Of a stretch of DNA of 64,000 nt, positions 35,974 to 45,338 are shown piece after piece. The stretch's first letter is position 1. Every line of letters starts with the position of its first letter. The notes beneath the pieces were generated by a model. It was not told where the DNA came from and searched no databases. It saw only the letters and a program-made list of their open reading frames with translations. This DNA is from Allobosea robiniae (GTDB lineage Bacteria; Pseudomonadota; Alphaproteobacteria; Rhizobiales; Beijerinckiaceae), in assembly GCF_900102525.1 (NCBI RefSeq), contig NZ_FNBZ01000001.1:124001-188000 (forward strand). The letters run 5' to 3'. Made by a program: the position numbers and the translations under genes.

Positions 35974-37033
35974 CGGAACGCTCCGTCGCGATGACGCGCA
36001 GATCCTCGGCGTTCCAGCTCACGCCGATCGTTTCCCCCTCCTCGGCCTGCACTGTCCCGGTATTCTGCTGGGTGATACGAAGCATGCCGAGTTCGGTTTC
36101 GATTTCGTAGATCCACGACCCGCCGAGGAACAGGCGGGTGCTGACACGCCCCTGGAGGGTGGCCTGGTCCGGAGAGCCGAGGCGGAGGCGCTCCGGGCGG
36201 ACGAACACGGCGATGTCGGGGGTCACCTGATCTTTCGCGACCCTGGTCCGGAACGCGGTCGGTCCGACCCGAACGGTCGCCTCGTCGGCGATCCGGCTTT
36301 CGATCCGTCCGCTCAGCACGTTCGTGTGCCCCAGGAAGCTCGAAGCGAATTGCGATGCCGGCCTGTCGTAGACCTCCTGCGGTGTACCGAGCTGCGCGAT
36401 CCCGCCATTCGTCATGACGGCGATCCGGTCGCTCATCGTCATCGCCTCGACCTGATCGTGCGTGACCAGGATCGCGGTGATGCCGAGCCGCCGCTGCAGG
36501 GAGCGGAGCTCGACATGCATCTCGCCGCGAAGCTTGGCGTCGAGATTCGACATCGGCTCGTCCAGCAGGAGAACCCGCGGACGGATGGCCAGGGCGCGGG
36601 CGATGGCGACACGCTGGCGTTGGCCACCGGACAGCTCGCTGGGATAACGCCCCTCGAGACCGGCCAGGCGGACCATCGCCAGGGCCTCTTCGACCCGTCG
36701 CTTCAGCTCACCGCGCTCGACCCGGCGCATCTCGAGGCCGAAGCCGATATTCTGGGCCACGTTCATATGCGGAAAGAGCGCATAGCTCTGGAAGACGACG
36801 CCCATGTCGCGCTTCTCCGGCGCGATGCTGGTCAGGTCCTGCCCGTCGACGACGATGCTCCCCGTCGTCGGCGGAACGAAGCCCGCCACCATCTGCAGGG
36901 TCGTCGTCTTGCCGCAGCCCGATGGGCCCAGCAGCGAGAGGAATTCGCCTTCGTTCACATCCAGGTCCACGCCGCGAACGGCCTGGACCGGGCCATAGCT
37001 CTTCGACAGGGCGCGCAGAGACAAACTGCTCAT
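35966..37033 (-). CDS. ABC transporter ATP-binding protein, PotA-like
   Basis: A 355-residue ATPase. Walker A is GPSGCGKTT (near residue 35), the signature is LSGGQRQRVAIARAL, Walker B is VLLLDEPMSNLD, and the switch His is in LVTHDQVEAM. The C-terminal 120 residues form TOBE domains. It energises import through the two adjacent permeases. It lies 49 bp after the binding-protein gene. Confidence 0.95.
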   Translation of the reverse strand: MSSLSLRALSKSYGPVQAVRGVDLDVNEGEFLSLLGPSGCGKTTTLQMVAGFVPPTTGSIVVDGQDLTSIAPEKRDMGVVFQSYALFPHMNVAQNIGFGLEMRRVERGELKRRVEEALAMVRLAGLEGRYPSELSGGQRQRVAIARALAIRPRVLLLDEPMSNLDAKLRGEMHVELRSLQRRLGITAILVTHDQVEAMTMSDRIAVMTNGGIAQLGTPQEVYDRPASQFASSFLGHTNVLSGRIESRIADEATVRVGPTAFRTRVAKDQVTPDIAVFVRPERLRLGSPDQATLQGRVSTRLFLGGSWIYEIETELGMLRITQQNTGTVQAEEGETIGVSWNAEDLRVIATERSDG

Positions 37034-37082
37034 TTCGATGGGCCTTCGCTTCGACGGCTGCGGAGATCGGGCGCTTGCGCCC

Positions 37083-38108
37083 TTATCTCTCGATCGTGCG
37101 GTTCCAGCGATTGGTCCACTCGGCGCGGTTCTTGTTGATCTCGCTCCACTTGACCGAGATCATCCTGCCGACGCGCTCATCGCCGTATGGGACCTGCGCG
37201 GCCAGCTTGTCATCCAGCCTGGTCTGGCGATTGGTGGGGCCGAAGCCTTCCGTGGCCAGCTTCGCCTGGATCTCGGGCGTGACGAGATATTGCAGGAAAG
37301 CCTGCGATGCTTCGGGAAGACTGTTCTGGACCACCGGGCAGGCGCCGAGCACGAGCGCAGGCGTCCCTTCCTTCGGATACACGAATTCCATCGGGAAGCC
37401 GGTGTTCTTCAGTGCGATCGCGCGGCTGCTGCCCCAAACGGCTACGTCGACATCGTTGTTCTGGAACATCTCGGCGAGCTTCGCGGGCGAGGAAGACCAG
37501 CTCAGGACGTTCGGCGCCAGCGATTTCCGGATGGAGTCGAAGCCGGGCTCGATATTGCTCTCGTCGCCGCCGTTGATGCGGGCGAACATCACGAGCGTAT
37601 GGACCCCGTAGGTGCCGGACAGCGAGGAAGCGGTCAGGCGCCCCTCCAGCTTCCTGTCGGTCAGGTCCTTCCAGGAGGTCGGCGCCGGCCAACCCTTCTT
37701 CTTGTAGTTCGCCGCATTGTAGGCGATGCCGGTCGCCACCAGCCCGACGCCGATGCCATTTCCGCCGAACTGGGCGAACGGATAGATATCCTTGTAGATC
37801 GGGGCGTCGCTCAGCTTGTCGCAATAGCCGAACTGGATCGCCTGATAGAGCGGCCCGTCATCGAAGATGGCGACATTGATCTCCTGCTTGCCGGCCTGAG
37901 CCTGCAGCTTCGCGACGATCTCGCTCGAAATTCCGGGAACGTAAGTAATCTTGACGTTATGCTTGGATTCGAACTCGGGAATGATCTGGCTTTGGAAGAG
38001 TTTCTGCGTGCTGCCGCCGGGTCCGGCGACATACATGGTTTGCTGAGCCAATGCGGGGGAAGCAAAAGCCAGGGTTCCCGCCAGCAACAGATTACGAAAT
38101 CGATTCAT
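37083..38108 (-). CDS. ABC transporter periplasmic binding protein (family 1, PotD/AfuA-like)
   Basis: A 341-residue exported binding protein. The signal peptide is MNRFRNLLLAGTLAFASPALA, cleaved after residue 21. The mature part is typical of extracellular solute-binding family 1 (e.g. LFQSQIIPEFESKHNVKITY). GGAGGGG directly precedes ATG 38108. It is the first gene of unit A (binding protein, ATPase, two permeases, dehydrogenase, RidA, enolase enzyme). It should define which compound enters the pathway; POPT relatives bind polyamines, opines or phosphonates. Confidence 0.92.
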   Translation of the reverse strand: MNRFRNLLLAGTLAFASPALAQQTMYVAGPGGSTQKLFQSQIIPEFESKHNVKITYVPGISSEIVAKLQAQAGKQEINVAIFDDGPLYQAIQFGYCDKLSDAPIYKDIYPFAQFGGNGIGVGLVATGIAYNAANYKKKGWPAPTSWKDLTDRKLEGRLTASSLSGTYGVHTLVMFARINGGDESNIEPGFDSIRKSLAPNVLSWSSSPAKLAEMFQNNDVDVAVWGSSRAIALKNTGFPMEFVYPKEGTPALVLGACPVVQNSLPEASQAFLQYLVTPEIQAKLATEGFGPTNRQTRLDDKLAAQVPYGDERVGRMISVKWSEINKNRAEWTNRWNRTIER

Positions 38109-38229
38109 GACCCCTCCGAATTTTTTATCTGATCTGAGATGCGGCGCGCGCTCCTCCGGCACCACGATCTCATGAGCAGGCAGGCTATGAACCGCCTGTC
38201 ATTAGAGCAAATAGAAATACACCGGGGGT

Positions 38230-38248
38230 CTATGCAGTTATGATATAG
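38230..38248 (-). promoter_or_regulatory. LysR-type operator candidate upstream of unit A
   Basis: CTATGCAGTTATGATATAG has CTAT and ATAG arms around 11 bases, the exact T-N11-A form of LysR-family sites. It lies 122 bases before the binding-protein start in the 216 bp gap between that gene and the first lysR. Its minus strand contains ATAACT, which is also present in the sites at 40208 and 47231. Confidence 0.5.
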
Positions 38249-38324
38249 GCCTCGCCTTCCGCCGCCGCGGATTTCCAGGCCCCGTTCCGGGAGCGGATTG
38301 ACGCCCGTCCCGGCGCGGTTTTCG

Positions 38325-39248
38325 CTATTTTTCGCCGCGCTCCCGCACAGCCGAGAGGGCTGCCTTCTCCTCCATCGTCACGGCCTTGAGGATTTCGATG
38401 AAGCTGGCAACCAAACGGTTTTCCGGACGCCCCTTCGGATAGATCAGCAGGGCTTCATGCTTGATCGAGGGGCGGAAGGGGCGCATGACGACGCCCAGAT
38501 GCCGGTAGTCCTGCGCCGCGAGTGGATTGACGATCGCCACGCCGAGCCCTTGTGCGACCAGCGAGCAGGTGATCGTACTGAACGGCGTTTCCAGGGTGAT
38601 GCGCCGATCGATTCCGGCCTTCGAGAACACCTCGTCGACGTTCGAACGGCCGTGGTCGTTCTGCGCGAAGGAGATATAGGGCTCGTCGGCGAGATCGGCC
38701 GGGCGCACCGCCGCCTTGCCGGCCAGGCGATGCTCCGCCGGCATCAGGCAGACCCCGTCGACGCTGTAGAGCTCCTCGCTGGAAAACCCGTAATTCTCGT
38801 AGAGATGCGATACGATTCCGACATCGCAGGACATTTCATCCACCCATTGCGACACCGCCGCCGAATGTCCCGCATGAATCGAAATGCCGGTTTCCGGATA
38901 GATTTCGGCAAACCGCTTGATCGAGCGCGGGATCAGGCCATGTGCCAGGGTCTGGATCGATCCGATCCGCAGAAGGCCTCCGCTGAACCGGCGGATCCGG
39001 TTTGCCGCCTCCTCCAATCGCCGGAGACCGTGGAAGCTGCGCTGAACCTCGTTGAAGAACGACAAGCCGTCCGTCGTCGGCACGACCTTTCCCGGCATTC
39101 GCTCGAACAGCTGTAACCCCGCGGCCTTTTCCAGTTGCGCGATCGAGCGGCTCACATTCGGCTGCGACGTGTGGAGAATCCGGGCGGCGGCCGTGGTCGA
39201 TCCGGTGATCATGACCGCGCGAAAGGCCTCGATGTGAGAAAACCGCAC
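38325..39248 (-). CDS. LysR-family transcriptional regulator 1
   Basis: A 307-residue LysR regulator. The N-terminal winged HTH reads FSHIEAFRAVMITGSTTAAARILHTSQPNVSRSIAQLE, identified by its SQPNVSR recognition helix. A periplasmic-binding-like effector domain follows. It sits between the unit A binding-protein gene and a second lysR gene on the same strand, 37 bp apart. It most likely controls unit A. Confidence 0.92.
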   Translation of the reverse strand: MRFSHIEAFRAVMITGSTTAAARILHTSQPNVSRSIAQLEKAAGLQLFERMPGKVVPTTDGLSFFNEVQRSFHGLRRLEEAANRIRRFSGGLLRIGSIQTLAHGLIPRSIKRFAEIYPETGISIHAGHSAAVSQWVDEMSCDVGIVSHLYENYGFSSEELYSVDGVCLMPAEHRLAGKAAVRPADLADEPYISFAQNDHGRSNVDEVFSKAGIDRRITLETPFSTITCSLVAQGLGVAIVNPLAAQDYRHLGVVMRPFRPSIKHEALLIYPKGRPENRLVASFIEILKAVTMEEKAALSAVRERGEK

Positions 39249-39285
39249 TCCCTTGCGCTCCCTTAAGGCGATGTCGTGAACGGGT

Positions 39286-40206
39286 TCAGCTCCAGCTTTT
39301 CGCGAGATCGTCGACGAAGCTCGTCGCCATCATCCTGGCTTCGGCCGCGAATTCCGAGATGAGCGGGAGATTCCGCGCATCGCGCCCGAAGCAGACCAGG
39401 AAGTCGAGCGGTATGGTCGGCTCGAACGGCCTGACGACCACCTGCTTTTCCACGCCGGCGATGAAGAGCGGATGGACGAGCGACACGCCGAGGCCGGCTG
39501 CGACGAAATGGCAAAGCGTCGAATTCGAATCGGCCGTCAGGACGACATTGGATCGGACATCATAGGCGTCGAACATCGCCGAAACCTTCTGCCCCGTATA
39601 GGTTTCCGTGTTGAAGGCGACGAACGGGACACCGTTCAGATCATCGGGGCGGACGACCTTGCGCTCGGCGAGCGGATGCCCCAGCGGCATGATGCAGAGC
39701 AACGGGTGCTCGAACAGCGGTTCGGTGACGATGAACGGGTTCTCGACGCGGGCGGTGACGATCCCGATGTCGAGGACACGCGTCAGGACATATTCGGGAA
39801 TCCATTGCGAGCTGGGCGACTTGATCCAGCAATAGACATTCGGATTGCGCTTGAGGAAGCTCATCGTGGTGCGCTGGATATAGGCGCCGCTGAGCGCCGG
39901 GATCACGCCGACGACCAGGCGCCCCTGATCTTCGCGCTTGATCAATCCGATCGCGCTTTCGACCTGACGCACCCCGACGAAGATCCGGGCGACCTCCTCA
40001 TGCAGCCGCAAGCCCTGCGCAGTGGGAACCAGCCGGCCCTTGTAGCGATCGAAAAGCTTGAGACCGTTGTCCTTCTCCAATTGCATCAGGAGCTTACTCG
40101 CGGCCGGCTGCGAGATGTAGAGCGCCTCGGCCGCGCGGCTGACCGTGCCGTGCTCGATCAGGGCCTTGAAGATCTCGATCTGCCTCAGGTTGAGCGCGCG
40201 GGGCAT
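39286..40206 (-). CDS. LysR-family transcriptional regulator 2
   Basis: A 306-residue LysR regulator with HTH core NLRQIEIFKALIEHG and recognition helix SQPAASKLLMQLE, followed by the effector-binding domain. I chose ATG 40206 because it puts the HTH at the standard distance from the N-terminus. The longer frame to ATG 40251 would run through the inverted repeats in the promoter gap. It is divergent from unit B, the usual arrangement for a LysR protein and its target. Confidence 0.92.
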   Translation of the reverse strand: MPRALNLRQIEIFKALIEHGTVSRAAEALYISQPAASKLLMQLEKDNGLKLFDRYKGRLVPTAQGLRLHEEVARIFVGVRQVESAIGLIKREDQGRLVVGVIPALSGAYIQRTTMSFLKRNPNVYCWIKSPSSQWIPEYVLTRVLDIGIVTARVENPFIVTEPLFEHPLLCIMPLGHPLAERKVVRPDDLNGVPFVAFNTETYTGQKVSAMFDAYDVRSNVVLTADSNSTLCHFVAAGLGVSLVHPLFIAGVEKQVVVRPFEPTIPLDFLVCFGRDARNLPLISEFAAEARMMATSFVDDLAKSWS

Positions 40207-40431
40207 GCTATAACTCTGGGAATAGAGTGCGGTCGGATTTCTATTGGACATAATAGTATGCCGCTCCCTACCGTCGTCAACACGGAGGGAACATCATGCG
40301 TGGGTCAAGGCTGACGAGGCATTTCGGGGCGGCAAGGCGCGCCTCGGCCGGATCCCGGGCCGGATCATGGCCCCTGGCGACCGGCCGTTAAGAGCCGCGG
40401 CCCCGCGTCGAGACATCCGGAAGGCATTTTC
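40207..40431. promoter_or_regulatory. Divergent lysR2/unit B promoter gap with paired inverted repeats
   Basis: Two inverted repeats with CTAT/ATAG arms lie here: CTATAACTCTGGGAATAG at 40208-40225 and CTATTGGACATAATAG at 40241-40256. The first shares CTATAACT-N5-AATA with the unit C promoter gap at 47231-47247. The gap is AT-richer than its flanks. LysR2 autoregulation and control of unit B are inferred. Confidence 0.5.
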
Positions 40432-40728
40432 ATGTTCAGGAAGCTGGATCAGGATACGGGCAGTTCGCTGACGGTCCATGTCGATGGACATCCCGTCCTC
40501 GCCATCGCCGGCGAAAGCGTTGCGGCCGTGCTCCTGCGGCAGGCGCCGTTCTGGGCGCGGACAACGCCGGTTTCGGGCGCGCGGCGTGCCCCCTACTGCA
40601 TGATGGGCGTGTGCTTCGACTGCCTCGCGGTGGTCGACGGCGTGTCGTCGGTCCAGACCTGCCTCGCGCCGGTTCGCGAGGGCATGCGCATCGAGCGCCA
40701 GCAGGGCCGGCCGGACGTGACATCATGA
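40432..40728 (+). CDS. 2Fe-2S subunit of amine dehydrogenase (module 2)
   Basis: A 98-residue Fer2_4-type ferredoxin domain with Cys56, Cys61, Cys64 and Cys77 (PYCMMGVCFDCL and VQTCLAP). It is the gamma subunit of a second HcnABC/opine-oxidase-type complex, here encoded first. The stop overlaps the alpha start (ATGA). It is a clear paralogue of the protein at 32739. Confidence 0.9.
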   Translation: MFRKLDQDTGSSLTVHVDGHPVLAIAGESVAAVLLRQAPFWARTTPVSGARRAPYCMMGVCFDCLAVVDGVSSVQTCLAPVREGMRIERQQGRPDVTS

Positions 40729-42125
40729 GCCGGCGTGTCGATCTCCTCATCGTCGGGGCCGGCCCGGCCGGAATGTCGGCGGCCGTCGTCGCCAAGCGGC
40801 ATGGTCTGGATGTGCTCGTCGTCGACGAACAGCCCTCGCCCGGCGGGCAGATCTGGCGGAATATCGAGACCGTGGCCGCAACCGCGCGGGCCGACCTTCT
40901 CGGCAAGGCCTATGCCGAAGGTGCGGCCGTGGTCCGGCAGTTTCGCGCCAGCGGTGTCGATTACGAGCCGGGCACGCAGGTCTGGTATGTCGAGGCGGGA
41001 GCCCGCGCCTTCCTGCGCCGTGGCGGCTCCGCCAGTTCCGTCGCAGCCGATCGCGTGCTGTTGGCGACGGGCGCGCAGGAACGCCCGGTTCCCTTCCCCG
41101 GCTGGACGCTGCCGGGCGTGATGACGGTCGGCGCAGCACAGATCGTCCTGAAGTCCTCGGGCCAGGTTCCCGACAAGCCGGTCTGGATCGCCGGCTCCGG
41201 TCCGCTTCCGCTGCTCTATGCGGTCCAGCTGCTGCAGGCAGGTGGGCAGATCGCCGGCTTCCTCGATACCACGCCGCCCGGGCGGGCCGTGGCAGCCATG
41301 GTGGCATTGCCCGCGGCCCTGTTCGGCGCGCCGGGCGATCTCCTGAAGGGGCTGGGCTGGATCATCCGGCTCAGGCGGCAGGTTCCCTGTGTCCGGCATG
41401 TCGCCGAGATCGAGGCTATCGGCGAGCACGGGCTCGAAAGCATCCGCTACGTCACGACCGACGGCCGCGCCGCGACCGTTCCGGCGGACCTTCTCCTCGT
41501 CCATGAAGGCCTCGTCCCGACGATCCATCCGACCCTCGCGCTCGGCTGCCGGCACGTCTGGAACAGCGAGCAGGACAGCTTTGCCCCCGAACTGGACGGC
41601 TGGGGGGAGACATCGGAGCGACATGTCTTCGTCGCGGGAGACGGGGCGGGCATCGGCGGCGCCAGGGCCGCCTGCCTGCGGGGTGAACTCGCAGCCCTGA
41701 GGATCACGGCCAGCACGGGCCGGCTGTCCGAAGTGGCGGCGGAAGCCTTCGCGAAGCCGATCCGCTCCCGCCTGGCGGACGCGCTGTCGCCACGCGCATT
41801 CCTCGATCGCTACTATCGCCCGCGGCCGGCTGTCTTCGTTCCACCGGACCATACGATCGCCTGCCGCTGCGAGGAGGTTCGCGTCGCAACGATCCGCGAG
41901 CAGGTCAGCGCCAGCCGGCCCGGGCCGAACCAGGTCAAGGCCTTCACCCGCGCCGGCATGGGCCCATGCCAGGGTCGCCAATGCGGCTACACGGTCGCCC
42001 ATGTGCTCGCGGCCGCCGAAGGCCGGGCCGTGCCCGATCTCGGGCTCTACAGGGTCCGCCCGCCGCTCAAGCCGGTCACGCTGGGCGAGCTCGCCGCGCT
42101 CGACATGATGGATTCCGTGCCATGA
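40725..42125 (+). CDS. Amine dehydrogenase alpha subunit (module 2)
   Basis: A 466-residue FAD/NAD-type subunit with VGAGPAGMSAA at the N-terminus and GSGPLPLLYA as second nucleotide motif. A C-terminal BFD-like domain has ACRCEEVR and RAGMGPCQGRQCG. The four likely cluster cysteines are kept; a fifth Cys seen in module 1 is Ala here. It overlaps both neighbouring genes by four bases. It is about as close to HcnB/OoxA-type subunits as to its module 1 paralogue by eye. Confidence 0.87.
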   Translation: MSRRVDLLIVGAGPAGMSAAVVAKRHGLDVLVVDEQPSPGGQIWRNIETVAATARADLLGKAYAEGAAVVRQFRASGVDYEPGTQVWYVEAGARAFLRRGGSASSVAADRVLLATGAQERPVPFPGWTLPGVMTVGAAQIVLKSSGQVPDKPVWIAGSGPLPLLYAVQLLQAGGQIAGFLDTTPPGRAVAAMVALPAALFGAPGDLLKGLGWIIRLRRQVPCVRHVAEIEAIGEHGLESIRYVTTDGRAATVPADLLLVHEGLVPTIHPTLALGCRHVWNSEQDSFAPELDGWGETSERHVFVAGDGAGIGGARAACLRGELAALRITASTGRLSEVAAEAFAKPIRSRLADALSPRAFLDRYYRPRPAVFVPPDHTIACRCEEVRVATIREQVSASRPGPNQVKAFTRAGMGPCQGRQCGYTVAHVLAAAEGRAVPDLGLYRVRPPLKPVTLGELAALDMMDSVP

Positions 42126-43252
42126 GCGGGAAGGCCATCGACACGCTCGTCATCGGCGGGGGGCTTCACGGCCTGTCGGCCGCCCTGCATCTGGCGCGCG
42201 CAGGTCGCCGCGTCACGATCCTCGAAAAATCCTGGGTCGGGCGTCACGCGTCGGGGGCGAGCGCTGCCGGTGTCCGCACGCTCAACCGCGACCCCGCCGA
42301 GATCCCGATCTCCCTCGAAGCCATGGAGATGTGGCACGGCATCGCGGGGCTCGTTGGAGACAGCTGCGGCTTCCACGCCCATGGCCAGCTCAATATCGCC
42401 GAACACGCGCACCACCTGCCCAAGCTCGAGAGCCGTCTCGCCCGCATGCGGGAGGCCGGATACGAGCATGAGGAGCTGATCGACCGGGCCGAGCTGCTGA
42501 CGCTCGTGCCGGCGATCTCGCCGCACTGCGTGGGAGCCCTGATCGCCCGGCGCGACGGTGCGGCGGACCCGCACCGGACCCTGCTGGCGTTCCGAAGGAG
42601 CGCCGAGGCGGCGGGCGTGACGATCCACGAGGGTGTCGGGGTCGATGCGATCGAACAGGCAGGGGACGATTGGCGCCTGCGCACGCCTGCCGGGGATTTC
42701 ATCGCGCCGACAGTGGTCAATGCCGCCGGTGCCTGGGCGGGCAAGATCGCCGCGATGCTGGGCGACGACATCCCGCTCGGGCTCAAGGCCTCGATGATGA
42801 TCGTCACCGAGCGCATCGCGCCGCTGCTCAAGCCCGTGATCAGCATCGTCGGGCGGCCGCTCTCGTTCAAGCAGTCCGAGCAGGGAACGCTGGTCATCGG
42901 CGGCGGCCTGCAGGGCCGGGCCGATATCGAGGCCCAGAAGAGCTTCGTCGACTTCCAGGAACTCGCCAAGGGCGCACGCGCCGCGACGGACCTGTTCCCT
43001 TCGGTCAGCGCGCTGCGCATCGTCAGGACCTGGGCCGGCATGGAGGCCACGACGAAGGATCACCTGCCGGTGATCTGCGCTTCGCCGAACGCGAAGGGGG
43101 CCTTTCACGCCTTCGGCTTCTCGGGACACGGCTTCCAGCTCGTGCCGGTGGTCGGCGCGATCATGGCCGATCTCGTCATCCGCGGCAGCACAGAACGATC
43201 GATCAAGGGCTTCGGCGCCAAGCGGCTCATGCAACAGCGCGCGGCGGCGTGA
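42122..43252 (+). CDS. Amine dehydrogenase beta subunit, DAO-family (module 2)
   Basis: A 376-residue DAO-type flavoprotein with FAD motif VIGGGLHGLSAALHLARAG. A second conserved part is VVNAAGAWAGKIA, and the C-terminal GHGFQLVPVVGA resembles sarcosine oxidase/HcnC-like proteins. It should be the substrate-oxidising subunit of module 2. It is followed after 30 bp by hyuA, so its product may go to the HyuAB hydrolase. Confidence 0.88.
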   Translation: MSGKAIDTLVIGGGLHGLSAALHLARAGRRVTILEKSWVGRHASGASAAGVRTLNRDPAEIPISLEAMEMWHGIAGLVGDSCGFHAHGQLNIAEHAHHLPKLESRLARMREAGYEHEELIDRAELLTLVPAISPHCVGALIARRDGAADPHRTLLAFRRSAEAAGVTIHEGVGVDAIEQAGDDWRLRTPAGDFIAPTVVNAAGAWAGKIAAMLGDDIPLGLKASMMIVTERIAPLLKPVISIVGRPLSFKQSEQGTLVIGGGLQGRADIEAQKSFVDFQELAKGARAATDLFPSVSALRIVRTWAGMEATTKDHLPVICASPNAKGAFHAFGFSGHGFQLVPVVGAIMADLVIRGSTERSIKGFGAKRLMQQRAAA

Positions 43253-43282
43253 TGCCGGACAACCATAAGGAGTGAAGGCGAG

Positions 43283-45328
43283 ATGTACCGGATCGGTGTG
43301 GACGTGGGCGGGACATTCACGGACTTCGTCATGGTCAATACGGAGGGCGGCCCGACAGCCTTTCACAAGGTGCCGTCGACGCCGGACGACCCGTCGCGGG
43401 CGATCGCGTCGGGCATCGTCGAGATGCTCACGCTCAACGCGGTTTCGCCGGAGGATGTCGGCTATGTCGGCCATGGCACGACCGTCGCCACCAACATGGT
43501 GATCGAGCGGCGCGGCGTTCCGACCGGCCTCCTGACGACCAAGGGCTTTCGCGACGTGCTGGCGATCGGCCGCCAGACCCGGCCCTCGCTGTTCGACTGG
43601 TCGGTGCGCAAGCCCACGGAACTGGTCGAGCGGCATCGCCGGGTCGAGGTCGACGAGCGTCTCGACAAATCGGGGACGACGTTGGCGGCTCCGGACCTCG
43701 CGGCGGTGGAGAAGCTCGTCGTCCAGCTCCGAGACAGCGGCGTCAAGGCCGTGGCGGTCGGCTTCCTGCACTCCTACCGCAACCCGGAGCACGAGCGGGC
43801 GGTGCGCGACCTGATCAAGCGTGTTGCGCCCGAGCTCTATGTCAGCGTCTCCTCGGAGGTCGTCGCCGAATTCCGCGAATACGAGCGGTTCTCGACCACC
43901 GTGCTCAACGCCTATGTCGGCCCGCATACCCAGAAATACCTGCACCGGCTGCGCGAGAAGATCGCGTCCTCCGGCATCAAGGTCGAGCCGCTGACCTTCC
44001 ATTCCAATGGCGGACTCCTGCCGGTGCAGACCGTCGAGGAACTGCCGGTGCTGACCTGCCTCTCGGGGCCGGCGGCCGGGGTGATCGGCTCGGCCCGGAT
44101 CGGCGCCGAGATCGGCGAGAGCGAGATCATCACCTTCGATGTCGGCGGCACCAGCACCGACGTGTCGCTGATCACCGGCGGGCGGGCGCAGTTCACCTCC
44201 AGCCGGCTGGTCGCGGGGCATCCGGTCAGGATGCCGATGGTCGACATCCATGTCATCGGCGCCGGCGGCGGCAGCATCGCGCGGCTCGACGATGCCGGCG
44301 CGCTGAAGGTCGGCCCGACCAGCGCCGGCGCGATGCCGGGGCCGATCTCCTATCTGCGTGGCGGCACCGAGGTCACGCTGACCGACGCCAATATCGTGCT
44401 CGGCCGGCTGAACCCCGTGGCGCTGCTCGAGGGGCGGATGAAGGTCGATCGCGGCCTGGCCTATGCGGCGATCCGCAGCCAGATCGCCGATCCGCTTGGC
44501 ATCTCCGTCGAGGATGCCGCGCATGGCGTCGTCAGCATCGCCACCGCCAATATGAGCCGGGCGATCCGCTCGGTCTCGATCGAGCACGGGCATGATCTCG
44601 CCGGTTTCACGCTCTTCGCCTTCGGCGGCGCCGGCCCCCTGCACGCCGCCGATGTCGCGGAAGAGTGCGGCCTCAACAAGATCGTCGTGCCGCAGGAGCC
44701 CGGCACGCTCTGCGCGCGCGGCGTCCTGCTGTCGGATCTCAGCCGCGACTACGTCCGCACCGCCCTGGTCCGCGTGAACGGCGAAAGCTGGGCCGAGCTC
44801 GTCGCGCTCGGCGCCGAACTCTCCGCGGCCGGACGCGCCTGGCTCGCCACGGAAGCCATTCCCGATGCGGCCAAGGAGCTGCATTTCACGCTCGATGCGC
44901 GCTATCGCGGCCAGAGCCACTACATCCCGGTGCCTCTCGACACGCTGAGCGACGGCGCGCTCGACGCATTCGCGAGCAGCTTCCATCGCGCCCATGCCGA
45001 CCAGTTCGGCTACAGCCTGGAGGGGCGCGACATCGAGGTCGTCAATGTCCGGCTCAAGGCGGTCTGCCACGTCAGGAAGGGCGAGAGCGCCGCTCCCGCG
45101 CAGGGTTCGTCACTCGACGCCGCCCGGATCGAGACGCGCCAGGTCTATCTCGGCCCGGAGCGCGGCTGGGTCCACACCCCGATCTATCGGCGCGCGCTCC
45201 TGCCCGCCGGCGTGCCGTTCGAGGGGCCGGCGATCGTCGAGGAGATGAGCGGCACGACCGTCGTCCTCCCGCGCCAGAACGCCGAGGTCGACGGCTTCGG
45301 CAACATCCATATCACGCTGCAGCGTTGA
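43283..45328 (+). CDS. hyuA: Hydantoinase/oxoprolinase subunit A
   Basis: A 681-residue ATP-binding subunit of the hydantoinase/5-oxoprolinase/acetone-carboxylase family. The N-terminal Hydant_A_N domain carries VDVGGTFTDF (residues 6-15). The central domain carries the phosphate-binding DVGGTSTDVSL and the later FAFGGAGPLHA. With HyuB it hydrolyses a cyclic amide at the cost of ATP; known substrates include 5-oxoproline and N-methylhydantoin. It follows the module 2 dehydrogenase closely. The substrate here is unproven. Confidence 0.92.
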   Translation: MYRIGVDVGGTFTDFVMVNTEGGPTAFHKVPSTPDDPSRAIASGIVEMLTLNAVSPEDVGYVGHGTTVATNMVIERRGVPTGLLTTKGFRDVLAIGRQTRPSLFDWSVRKPTELVERHRRVEVDERLDKSGTTLAAPDLAAVEKLVVQLRDSGVKAVAVGFLHSYRNPEHERAVRDLIKRVAPELYVSVSSEVVAEFREYERFSTTVLNAYVGPHTQKYLHRLREKIASSGIKVEPLTFHSNGGLLPVQTVEELPVLTCLSGPAAGVIGSARIGAEIGESEIITFDVGGTSTDVSLITGGRAQFTSSRLVAGHPVRMPMVDIHVIGAGGGSIARLDDAGALKVGPTSAGAMPGPISYLRGGTEVTLTDANIVLGRLNPVALLEGRMKVDRGLAYAAIRSQIADPLGISVEDAAHGVVSIATANMSRAIRSVSIEHGHDLAGFTLFAFGGAGPLHAADVAEECGLNKIVVPQEPGTLCARGVLLSDLSRDYVRTALVRVNGESWAELVALGAELSAAGRAWLATEAIPDAAKELHFTLDARYRGQSHYIPVPLDTLSDGALDAFASSFHRAHADQFGYSLEGRDIEVVNVRLKAVCHVRKGESAAPAQGSSLDAARIETRQVYLGPERGWVHTPIYRRALLPAGVPFEGPAIVEEMSGTTVVLPRQNAEVDGFGNIHITLQR

Positions 45329-45338
45329 GGACCCGATC

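Noticed and set aside
40432..43252. Hydrogen cyanide synthase HcnABC as a firm call
   Set aside because: Subunit order and sizes match HcnA-HcnB-HcnC, but opine oxidases share them; adjacent hyuAB and importers favour catabolism over cyanogenesis.
42047..45070. Open frame of 1007 codons on the minus strand opposite the module 2 beta gene and hyuA
   Set aside because: It runs antisense to two well-supported genes, has no ribosome site and no recognisable domain.
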